Below are positions 57,194 through 64,000 of a stretch of 64,000 bases of DNA, in pieces. This stretch comes from Deltaproteobacteria bacterium HGW-Deltaproteobacteria-18 (GTDB lineage: Bacteria; Desulfobacterota; Desulfovibrionia; Desulfovibrionales; Desulfomicrobiaceae), in contig PHBE01000004.1 of NCBI GenBank assembly GCA_002841885.1, positions 124,001-188,000 on the forward strand. Reading direction: 5' to 3'. Within the stretch, counting starts at the first letter, position 1, and each line of letters begins with the position of its first letter. A program made the position numbers and the translations under genes. The notes beneath the pieces are model-generated. The model was not told the DNA's origin, did not search any database, and was given only the letters and a program-made list of their open reading frames with translations.

Positions 57194-58800
57194 GCGCCGG
57201 ACGGGAAGATCTGCTGCAGAGGCTGCGTGAACTGGAACGCTCCAACCGCCAACTCTCCCGCGAGGTGCAGGACCTGCGCGCCCTGATCGACACGCCGCTC
57301 AATGTCATGCTCTTTTCCCTTGACCTCAACTACAATTACATCGCCTTCAACCAGGCCCACCGGGAATTCGTCAAACACAACTGGAACCTCGACATCCATC
57401 CCGGCATGCACGTTTTCGACATCCTGAACGAACCCGATGAACGCGCCACCTCCCGTCGCAATTTCGACCGTGTGCTGGCCGGGGAATCGTACATCCTGCG
57501 GCGCAAGTACCGTAAACCCAAGGGGGAGATCGGCTTCTACCAGAACACCTACGTGCCCTTGCAGCGTGGCGGGGAGATTCTCGGGGCCGTGGTCTTTGCC
57601 CACGACATCACCGAGTGGAGCGAACGCGAAGAGGAAGGCAAGAAATACCGCGCCATTTTTGAAAAAGCCCTGGAAGGCATCTACCGCTCCACGGCCGGAG
57701 GACGGTTCATCGAGGCCAACCGCGAGATGGCCCGCATCCTGGGTTACGACTCACCCCAGGACCTCATGTCCACGATCACCGACATCAGCCGTCAGCTATA
57801 CTGCGATCCCGACGACAGGGAACTGGTCTTTTCCATTCTGCGCCAGGACGGAGTGGTCAAGGATTTCGAAACCCGCATGCGACGCAAGGACGGCAGCGAG
57901 ATCTGGGTGGAGTTCAACGCCAGGATCGAGAAAGACGAAGAGGGACGCACGATCTTCATCGAGGGCAAGCTGACGGACATCACGACCCGCAAGGAGGCGG
58001 AACACAAGGCCCAGCTGCGTGGCCAGAAAATGATCCAGGCGGACAAGATGGCATCCCTTGGGGTGCTGGTGGCGGGCGTGGCCCACGAAATCAACAATCC
58101 CAACAGCTTTCTGACGCTGAATCTGCCTCTGCTACGCGACGTCTGGGCCGACGCCCTGCACGTGCTGGACGAATATCAGGAAGAACATGGGGATTTCGTG
58201 CTCGGCGGACTCGAATATTCGGAACTCAGGCAGCAGATGCCACTCCTGCTGCAGGGCATGGTGGACGGATCGGAGCGGATCAAGGACATCGTCTCAAGGC
58301 TCAAGGACTATTCACGCCAGCGTCCCGAAGGGGAACGCGAAACGACCGACGTGAACAGTGTCGTGGCCGGGGCCCTGGCCTTCGTGCGGCAGAAGCTGAA
58401 AAACGCGGCCCCGGGCTATCTGGTCAGGCTGGCTGCGGAGCCTGTGCTGGTGGAAGCCGACCTGCAGCGCCTCATCCAGGTGCTCATCAACCTGCTGGTC
58501 AACGCCTGCGAAGCCGTGCCCGCCACGGGCGGCGAGATCACGTTGCAGGTCCTGTCACGATTCGGTGAAGACAAGGCCTGGGCCGGGGTGGAAGTTCGCG
58601 ACAACGGCTGCGGCATCCTCCCCCACGACCTCAAATACATCCAGGACCCGTTCTTCACCACCAAGAGGGAGCTGGGCGGAACGGGCCTTGGCCTGTCCAT
58701 CTCTTCGGCCATCATGCACGACCACGGCGGCCGCCTGGAGTTCTCGTCACAGCCAGGTCAAGGCACCTGCGTCCGCATGCTCCTGCCCATGACACGTTGA
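57190..58800 (+). CDS. PAS-domain histidine kinase (soluble)
   Basis: 536 residues, starting with GTG that overlaps the regulator stop. A coiled-coil start (LLQRLRELERSNRQLSREVQ) is followed by a PAS domain (~35-145) and a second PAS/PAC domain (~155-270, FEKALEGIYRSTAGGRFIEA, then PAC near 225). The DHp helix has His299 in VAHEINNPNSF and the ATPase domain has NLLVNACEAV, DNGCGILP and GTGLGLSI. There are no membrane segments, so it senses a cytosolic signal, perhaps a CoA ester or redox state. It is the partner of the NtrC-type regulator. Confidence 0.92.
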   Translation: MSAGREDLLQRLRELERSNRQLSREVQDLRALIDTPLNVMLFSLDLNYNYIAFNQAHREFVKHNWNLDIHPGMHVFDILNEPDERATSRRNFDRVLAGESYILRRKYRKPKGEIGFYQNTYVPLQRGGEILGAVVFAHDITEWSEREEEGKKYRAIFEKALEGIYRSTAGGRFIEANREMARILGYDSPQDLMSTITDISRQLYCDPDDRELVFSILRQDGVVKDFETRMRRKDGSEIWVEFNARIEKDEEGRTIFIEGKLTDITTRKEAEHKAQLRGQKMIQADKMASLGVLVAGVAHEINNPNSFLTLNLPLLRDVWADALHVLDEYQEEHGDFVLGGLEYSELRQQMPLLLQGMVDGSERIKDIVSRLKDYSRQRPEGERETTDVNSVVAGALAFVRQKLKNAAPGYLVRLAAEPVLVEADLQRLIQVLINLLVNACEAVPATGGEITLQVLSRFGEDKAWAGVEVRDNGCGILPHDLKYIQDPFFTTKRELGGTGLGLSISSAIMHDHGGRLEFSSQPGQGTCVRMLLPMTR

Positions 58801-58891
58801 TTGGTGAATAGTGAATGGAAAAACATGCAAAAGCATGGGCCTGAACTTTTCTCCGTCCAGTCATCGTCCAACAATCACTCTTCACCACCTG

Positions 58892-59122
58892 CTAGGGTGT
58901 CTTCTCCATCGCCCGCTCCTTGACCATGGCGCTGTTCATGGCGAAGTCGACGATCCCCTCAACAAGATAGCCCAAGGCCACCAGCACAAGCAACGCAATC
59001 AGAAGCTTCATGGTCTGCCGGGGCTGCTTCCAGAACAGAAATACAACGACCGCTCCAATGCCGAGTCCGATCATCTGATTTGACATGATCCAGGCCCAGA
59101 TCCCCATCATGAATGCGTGCAT
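58892..59122 (-). CDS. Small membrane protein of unknown function
   Basis: 76 residues with two membrane segments (about 17-30 and 38-58) joined by a basic turn (WKQPRQTMK). GGAGG lies 5 bases before the ATG at 59122. It is coded 12 bases downstream of yajQ on the same strand, so probably in the same transcript. No family recognised. Confidence 0.6.
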   Translation of the reverse strand: MHAFMMGIWAWIMSNQMIGLGIGAVVVFLFWKQPRQTMKLLIALLVLVALGYLVEGIVDFAMNSAMVKERAMEKTP

Positions 59123-59134
59123 GCGCACCTCCGG

Positions 59135-59626
59135 CTATTTTTTCATGTTCACGAATTGCAGCGGCAACTCGAATCCAGACCCTCTCAGGAGCGCCATGAC
59201 CTCCTGCAGATCGTCGATCTTCTTGCCGGAGACCCGCACCTGTTCGTCCTGAATGGCGGCCTGAACTTTCAGCTTGCTGTCTTTGATCATCTTGACCAGT
59301 TTGCGGGCGGCATCCTTGTCGATGCCATCGTGCAGTTTGATCTCCTGCTTGAGCTGACCACGGGAGGTATTCTCGGGCTCACCGAACTCCATGGCCTTGG
59401 GATCGACCTTGCGGCGCACGAAATGCGAAATGAGCAACTCCCGAATGGCCCGTATCTTCATCTCGTCTCCGGTTACCAGAGAGAGGATTTTCGTCTTGCG
59501 GTTGAACTCCATTTCAGTGATTACGCCCTTGAAATCGTAACGGGTCTCGATTTCCTTGCGCACATTGTTCACCGCATTATCAACTTCCTGCAGATCGATT
59601 TCATTCACAATATCAAAAGATGGCAT
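59135..59626 (-). CDS. yajQ: YajQ family nucleotide-binding protein
   Basis: 163 residues of the YajQ/UPF0234 family: [20 protein letters not shown], then RYDFKG and the central [14 protein letters not shown] block, ending PLQFVNMKK. Members bind RNA or nucleotides, and some bind cyclic di-GMP. AGGAGG precedes the ATG. Confidence 0.92.
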   Translation of the reverse strand: MPSFDIVNEIDLQEVDNAVNNVRKEIETRYDFKGVITEMEFNRKTKILSLVTGDEMKIRAIRELLISHFVRRKVDPKAMEFGEPENTSRGQLKQEIKLHDGIDKDAARKLVKMIKDSKLKVQAAIQDEQVRVSGKKIDDLQEVMALLRGSGFELPLQFVNMKK

Positions 59627-59928
59627 TGGTCCTCCTTTTGGTCTCGCCTTCTCTCACAACGTGCACGCATGCTGACCTCAAAACCCCACCGGCGTCAAGC
59701 TTCCCACACAATTGTATCCTCCGGGCGAGATAATCGACGTCTAAAAAAACGACATATTTCCTCAAAGGATTCAGACACGTTCACAACAACCCTACCGGCA
59801 AACAGCAGCAGACGTAACAGTTTTTCAACAAAGCATTTGACATTCCATCATTCTCTACTATGTAGTAAGCTACTTTGCCTGACGAATTACAGCGTCATCA
59901 ATGACCCTATTATAGCTATGGAGTAAAA
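59627..59928. other. Intergenic region between divergent yajQ and mucR
   Basis: No gene seen. TATTAT at 59908-59913 could be a -10 element for mucR; no good -35 at the right spacing was found. Confidence 0.45.
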
Positions 59929-60333
59929 ATGGAAGATTATCTGAAGCAAGCAATCGAAATCGTGAAGGCCCAGGCCTCTGTCCGCAACATGAACGAAGAC
60001 GAAATCACCTCGATGATCCGCGCCCTGACGCAGAGCATCCGTGGCGTCGCCGAAGGTGTTGCCCCCGTTGTCGACACGGAACCCGCTGTCGACCCCAAAA
60101 ACGCCATCCGTGAGAAGAGCGTCATCTGCTGCGAATGCGGCAAGTCCTTCAAGGTCCTGACCAAACGCCACCTGGCCACCCATGGCCTGACCCCTGAAGA
60201 GTACCGTGAAAAGTACGGCTACAAGAAGGGCACCTCGCTGGTCGCCAAGTCCCTGGCGCGCGACCGCCGCAAGACCATGCAGGGCATGAAGCTCTGGGAA
60301 AAGCGCAAAAAGGCCGTCAAGACAGCCGAATAA
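59929..60333 (+). CDS. MucR/Ros-family zinc-finger regulator
   Basis: 134 residues. The central zinc finger is CCECGKSFKVLTKRHLATHG (Cys and His ligands of the Ros/MucR type), followed by LTPEEYREKYG and a basic tail (SLARDRRKTMQGMKLW). Members bind AT-rich DNA and regulate polysaccharide, motility or virulence genes; here it could regulate exopolysaccharide or glucan genes, which is speculative. GGAG stands 7 bases before the ATG. It is monocistronic with a shared terminator. Confidence 0.9.
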   Translation: MEDYLKQAIEIVKAQASVRNMNEDEITSMIRALTQSIRGVAEGVAPVVDTEPAVDPKNAIREKSVICCECGKSFKVLTKRHLATHGLTPEEYREKYGYKKGTSLVAKSLARDRRKTMQGMKLWEKRKKAVKTAE

Positions 60334-60336
60334 ATG

Positions 60337-60363
60337 AAAAAACCCTCGCAAGAGGGTTTTTTT
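60337..60363. terminator. Bidirectional terminator between mucR-type gene and the receiver gene
   Basis: AAAAAACCCTCGCAAGAGGG is followed by seven T: a stem of ten pairs with T-runs on both strands. Confidence 0.9.
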
Positions 60364-60781
60364 AGGCTCGCTGGCCGGGATCGCAGGCACATCGGTGTTC
60401 CGATATGCGATCATTGAGCAGGTCGATACGTTCCAAAAGTTCTTCCACGGCGCACGGCTTGAGCAAAAAATCATTGGCCCCGGCCCGCATCGCTTCCAGG
60501 GCGATATCCGTGTGGGCATGGCCGGAAAGGATGATCACCCCGAAATCATCGCCCTTGAGTTCGCGCATTCTGCGCAACACCTCCACGCCATTCAAGTCAG
60601 GCATCTTGACGTCAAGAACGACTATATCCACGCAATTGTTGACGAACCAGTCCAAGGCGGCCTGACCGGAATTTGCCGTGACCACGCTCAGTTTCTTGCG
60701 CCGCATGTATTTGGTCAACGTGGCCAAAAAATCCTCTTCGTCATCCACAAACAAAAACCTGCAGTTTTCCAGAGAACTCAT
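60362..60781 (-). CDS. Single-domain response regulator of the second TauE operon
   Basis: 139 residues, receiver only: DDEED at 13-17, phosphoacceptor Asp57 in VLDVKMPDL, Ser in ILSGHAH and Lys in FLLKPCA. No output domain. The start overlaps the stop of the upstream membrane protein gene by 4 bases, so it is the last gene of the minus-strand TauE operon. Its kinase is not in that operon. Confidence 0.88.
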   Translation of the reverse strand: MSSLENCRFLFVDDEEDFLATLTKYMRRKKLSVVTANSGQAALDWFVNNCVDIVVLDVKMPDLNGVEVLRRMRELKGDDFGVIILSGHAHTDIALEAMRAGANDFLLKPCAVEELLERIDLLNDRISEHRCACDPGQRA

Positions 60782-61596
60782 GGTCCCTCCATTGATTCAA
60801 ACAGTACCGGACAGGCAATATCACCCAGCTTCACCGGAACATCAGCCGCTATCTGAATCGTGATCTCGCCCTTATCACAAGCGATGACCAGACCCCGGCC
60901 AACGTTTCCGCGTCGGGGATGTGTCAACCTATATGCGGCGCCGACCACGACGGGCGAACAACGTCTCAGGTCAACACCCGCTTCATAATGGCCATTGACC
61001 TGTTTCAGGCGAAATATTTCTCCGCACTGAAGATCCGCGAGCATGGCGTGCCATTTTATTCCCAGCAAAAAATTTATCCCGGCCATCACAAGACCTGCAA
61101 GGCCGAAGCAAGCAGCCAGCAGATAGGGTTCGATTCCTGTCCAACGCATGACGGCTGAAGGAGAATGAGCCCGGCGATCCTCGGAATTGGCAAACACGCG
61201 CAAGGTGAAAACCAGCGCCGGATTCTGCTTCTCGCCAAATTTGTCCCTGATCTTGAACACATACTCGCCGGGCCTGGGATAGGAATTTACCAGAATGTGC
61301 CCTCGCCACATCCCGCCTCCGAACATGTAACCCGTGAACACACCTTCAGGCACGATCCGAACGGAGCCGTCAGCCACAGCGCCCTCGATGACAAAATCCT
61401 CGATACGGTCGGTCTTCGGCGGCATGGGGCCGCTTATCTCATAACGATCTCCGGGAATCAGGCGCACATGCCCGGAACCGCCGAAAATCCCGCCACGCAG
61501 GCCATCGAAAAGAATCAGCAGAGCCAAAGCCAGCAGAATCATCGCAGCAGTGCCGCTAGCCCGCTGAAAGCGCCAGATGCGTTCGGCTCTGATCAC
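60778..61596 (-). CDS. Membrane protein with a large periplasmic domain, unknown
   Basis: 272 residues. Two main membrane segments (about 14-35 and 154-180) enclose a periplasmic domain of ~120 residues rich in beta pattern (RYEISGPMPPKTDRIEDF, RGHILVNSYPRPGEYVFKI). A cytosolic C-terminal domain of ~90 residues follows. The GTG at 61596 overlaps the previous stop (GTGA) and has GGAG upstream; a GTG at 61611 is less likely. No family recognised. Conserved position between TauE accessory proteins and a receiver suggests a sensor or accessory role. Confidence 0.65.
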   Translation of the reverse strand: MIRAERIWRFQRASGTAAMILLALALLILFDGLRGGIFGGSGHVRLIPGDRYEISGPMPPKTDRIEDFVIEGAVADGSVRIVPEGVFTGYMFGGGMWRGHILVNSYPRPGEYVFKIRDKFGEKQNPALVFTLRVFANSEDRRAHSPSAVMRWTGIEPYLLAACFGLAGLVMAGINFLLGIKWHAMLADLQCGEIFRLKQVNGHYEAGVDLRRCSPVVVGAAYRLTHPRRGNVGRGLVIACDKGEITIQIAADVPVKLGDIACPVLFESMEGP

Positions 61597-61826
61597 GCCG
61601 CGTCTCCGCACATGGAATCAACGTTGCGGCGCAACCTGCGCTTGGCCACGAATCCCAGGACAATGATGGGTAAAAGCATCCCGCCAAATAACTTGAGGAA
61701 CACCAGTGTAAACTCGTCAGGGTGTCCGGAGGCCACATACATGGCAACGGTCAGCGCCCCGAGAACGAGGGCGTTGATGGACAGGACAAGAATCTTGTGC
61801 AGCAGGAAGAATCTGTATTCGCTCAT
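61593..61826 (-). CDS. Small membrane protein of the second TauE operon
   Basis: 77 residues with two membrane segments (about 10-30 and 42-60) and a basic end (KRRLRRNVDSM). AAGGAG precedes the ATG. It is translationally coupled with the next membrane protein. Unknown family. Confidence 0.65.
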   Translation of the reverse strand: MSEYRFFLLHKILVLSINALVLGALTVAMYVASGHPDEFTLVFLKLFGGMLLPIIVLGFVAKRRLRRNVDSMCGDAA

Positions 61827-61843
61827 CTGTGTACTCCTTGAAT

Positions 61844-61889
61844 GAGGCCGGGGCGGTCAGGAGGGGGATTGACCGCCCCGGATGGCCTC
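61844..61889. other. Strong hairpin inside the second TauE operon
   Basis: CCGGGGCGGTCA pairs perfectly with TGACCGCCCCGG, and GAGGCC with GGCCTC extends the stem. No T-run follows on either strand. It lies between the lipoprotein gene and the small membrane protein gene, so it may be a processing or attenuation site. Confidence 0.65.
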
Positions 61890-61895
61890 GAGGTA

Positions 61896-62507
61896 TTACT
61901 TCTTGAAGATGTCGGTCTTTGAGATGTTCATGAAACGGATGGCCGTGCCTTTTTCTTTCCAGTATATGCGCACTTCGTCACCGGCATCCCACGTGTATTC
62001 CGGAAAGTTGAAATACTCCTCTGGTACGCTGAACGTGACCAGCAACTTCTGTCGGCCGGAATAGATCGTGATGGTCTTCTTGTCCTTGTCGACCACGGGA
62101 AACTTCTTGGCCGCCTTTGCGTCCTTGTCGAATACCAGCGGGTGGTCCTTGGCAATGTCTTTTTGCGCATCAACGATGGCGATGGACAACTCTTCAATCA
62201 CCTGAGTGTTCGGATTGAAGATCTTGATGATCTTGGCTTCAGCATCGATCTTCATGCGCAGTCCCACCTTGGGGTCGGCTCCTCGCTCTGCGGGGTCACT
62301 GGGCATTGTATATGTATGCGGAGGCAGAATCGCGTAGTCGGGATTCTGGGAATCCATGTTCTTGTCTTCAATGACGGTCACGGTCTGCTTGTCCTTGTCG
62401 AACGCGATGACCCGCCCCTGATCGACCTTGCCATATTCATCGCAACCCAGAACCCCGAAGGTCAGTATTGCGACCATGAGCATGAAGAGAGTGCGTTTGA
62501 TATTCAT
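61896..62507 (-). CDS. DUF4881 lipoprotein
   Basis: 203 residues with a lipobox FGVLGC (Cys22). The mature part is beta-rich with repeated motifs about handling of DKDKQTVTVIEDKNM and DKDKKTITIYSGRQ. It fits DUF4881, a family seen in sulfate-reducing bacteria with unknown function. Likely a periplasmic accessory to the exporter, as it lies 26 bases after the TauE gene. Confidence 0.75.
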   Translation of the reverse strand: MNIKRTLFMLMVAILTFGVLGCDEYGKVDQGRVIAFDKDKQTVTVIEDKNMDSQNPDYAILPPHTYTMPSDPAERGADPKVGLRMKIDAEAKIIKIFNPNTQVIEELSIAIVDAQKDIAKDHPLVFDKDAKAAKKFPVVDKDKKTITIYSGRQKLLVTFSVPEEYFNFPEYTWDAGDEVRIYWKEKGTAIRFMNISKTDIFKK

Positions 62508-62533
62508 GAGTCTTGCTCCTTGTGCTTTGCGCT

Positions 62534-63589
62534 CTAGCTCTTACGGTTCTTCGAAGCCAATTCCATCTTTACTCCCTGGACCATGCGCACAAATATGTAC
62601 GTGGACATGGCGCATACCAACCCGAGAACCAGGACCGTTGACGCGGTGTCAAGCAACACCTTGTATGCGGGCAGCCAGGGCTGGACCAGCTTCAGCAGAA
62701 TGGACAACATGCAACCGATGACGGCCAGGCCAAAAGCGATACGGATGCCGTAGCCCTTGATGTACTTGGTCGCGACTGCGCCGACCTGAGCGCCCATGGC
62801 CGCGCCGACGAGCATGATCATGGCCGCGACCAGCTCGGTCCGACCCTTCCAGGTATAGGTGGCCGCGCCGTACAGACCGGAGATGGCCACTTCAAAAAGG
62901 TCAGTACCCACCGCGACGTGAGTCGGGCAACCGATCATGTAGATCAGGGCGGGCATACGGATCAGACCGCCGCCAATACCGAGGATACCAGCGAGCCAAC
63001 CGGTAAAGAAGCTGACGAAAATGGGCAACCAGGCGGAGCAGTATATGCCGGCTTCCTTCAGGTGGACCATTGGGGGAATCTTGATCTTGTGCAGGGTCTT
63101 GTGCCACTCGACGCCGGTCTCAAGTCCGGTCAGCTTTTCACCACGGGCGAGAGCGGCCTTTTCCTTGGCCCTGCGCTTGGCGACGTCATGAAAAACCATC
63201 CAGGCAATGAAGGCCAGAAGCCCAATGTAGATCCAGCGTACGACCTTCTCCACACTGCCGATGCGCTCCAGCCACATGACCATCTGGGCCCCGGCCTCGA
63301 AGCCGACCACCGTGCCGACCAGCATGATCAAACCAAGTTTATAGTCCACGTTTCCAAACTTGCCGTGGCGCATGGTTGAAATAAGCGATTTACCCGCCAT
63401 GTGCGCGATGTCTGTGCCAATGGCGAAGGCCATGGGAAAACCGAGGATGTTGAGACCGGGGGTGACCATCCATGCACCACCCATACCAAAAAAGCCACCG
63501 ATGATGCCGACGCCGACGCCAAGAATGATCAGGCCGGGCCAGAAAATTTTAACGCCTGCAATGGGCATGAGGACATAGAGCCATTCCAT
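62534..63589 (-). CDS. TauE/SafE family anion exporter (second copy)
   Basis: 351 residues, about eight membrane segments in two halves with GFFGMGGAWMVTPGLNILGF near 34 and GWLAGILGIGGGLIRMPALI near 197. A ~40-residue cytosolic loop (DVAKRRAKEKAALARGEKLT) separates the halves. AAGGAG precedes the ATG. This copy resembles the first TauE (29763) only generally, so they are not a recent duplication. It presumably exports sulfite, sulfur oxyanions or a related substrate. Confidence 0.88.
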   Translation of the reverse strand: MEWLYVLMPIAGVKIFWPGLIILGVGVGIIGGFFGMGGAWMVTPGLNILGFPMAFAIGTDIAHMAGKSLISTMRHGKFGNVDYKLGLIMLVGTVVGFEAGAQMVMWLERIGSVEKVVRWIYIGLLAFIAWMVFHDVAKRRAKEKAALARGEKLTGLETGVEWHKTLHKIKIPPMVHLKEAGIYCSAWLPIFVSFFTGWLAGILGIGGGLIRMPALIYMIGCPTHVAVGTDLFEVAISGLYGAATYTWKGRTELVAAMIMLVGAAMGAQVGAVATKYIKGYGIRIAFGLAVIGCMLSILLKLVQPWLPAYKVLLDTASTVLVLGLVCAMSTYIFVRMVQGVKMELASKNRKS

Positions 63590-63619
63590 GGGTTATCTCC
63601 TTAATCTAGTGTGTACGAT

Positions 63620-63919
63620 TTAGTGTTCAGCCAGATCACGGGACTTCAGATCGATTCCGATCCAGCTCATGATGATGTCGGCCAGGACGCCGAAAATCAC
63701 GCCGGTTACGGGAATCAAAATTACCGTCAGGATCATAAACTGGAAATGGCTCTCATTGTACAAATTTGCCCACCAAGCCAATATTCCGCTCAGTTTGCGG
63801 GTGTCCGCCACCAGCACTATGGGGGCCGCTCCTCCACCGCCGGCGGCGAGGGCGAAGCTTGGACACAGCACGATCATTGCCATCAATGACCACCACAGCT
63901 TGCTTAACCTTGATTTCAT
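63620..63919 (-). CDS. Small exported or membrane protein at the head of the second TauE operon
   Basis: 99 residues. GGAGG lies 5 bases before the ATG at 63919. A first hydrophobic segment ends SFALAAGG (possible signal peptide), and a second membrane segment lies at ~60-82 (FQFMILTVILIPVTGVIFGV). No family recognised. It is 30 bases upstream of the TauE gene and probably cotranscribed. Its upstream promoter region is mostly outside the window. Confidence 0.65.
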   Translation of the reverse strand: MKSRLSKLWWSLMAMIVLCPSFALAAGGGGAAPIVLVADTRKLSGILAWWANLYNESHFQFMILTVILIPVTGVIFGVLADIIMSWIGIDLKSRDLAEH

Positions 63920-64000
63920 CATAACCTCCAGATTTGTTAGCATTCCTTTTCCGGCCTTCTGAGCAGCCGGACTTGCCTCTTTCATACCTCGCCCCGGCTA

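Overview
The window reads as chromosome from a sulfate-reducing deltaproteobacterium of the Desulfovibrionales, probably Desulfomicrobium or a close relative. The evidence is high G+C coding DNA, two TauE/SafE anion exporter operons, an orange-protein (ORP)-type MinD/NifX/DUF134 cluster, a FAD/Fe-S D-lactate dehydrogenase-type enzyme, DUF169 and DUF4881 proteins, a MucR regulator and many two-component proteins. The genus is an inference from gene content; no rRNA or taxonomic marker was compared.

Left part (1-13.3 kb): the receiver end of a hybrid kinase cut by the window edge, a very large cyclic beta-1,2-glucan synthase (NdvB type), a small charged protein, an exported SleB-type hydrolase and a B12-binding radical SAM protein. 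The radical SAM gene ends in AT-rich DNA, followed by a decayed transposase and tRNA-Pro(UGG). A short relic resembling the NdvB C-terminus follows the hydrolase gene.

Housekeeping part (13.3-28 kb): SAM hydrolase (DUF62) coupled to cobS, a nitronate monooxygenase-like enzyme, fliJ-motE-like-truA, a short flagellin-like protein, DUF4197, phosphoglucomutase/phosphomannomutase on the minus strand, the lactate/glycolate dehydrogenase, tatA, two exported thioredoxin-fold proteins, DUF169 and a nitroreductase.

Signalling part (28-45.4 kb): a minimal sigma-54 activator faces a TauE operon that carries a clear -24/-12 promoter and CGGCAA-N4-TTGCCG palindromes. The operon continues through a small membrane protein, an activator-like ATPase without GAFTGA or HTH, a NifX-like protein and six two-component proteins, one of them apparently only a phosphotransfer domain. 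An orphan solute-binding lipoprotein overlaps a hybrid kinase gene, and the ORP-type cluster follows on the minus strand.

Right part (45.6-64 kb): a periplasmic binding protein; a nine-gene unit with a CBS-ACT protein, a complete Liv-type ABC importer, an acyl-CoA synthetase, a PaaK-type ligase and its own NtrC-type regulator and PAS kinase; a small membrane protein, yajQ and mucR; then a second TauE operon on the minus strand that also ends in a receiver protein. Three decayed sequences (transposase, FmdE-like zinc ribbon, NdvB-like tail) mark places of past loss or rearrangement.
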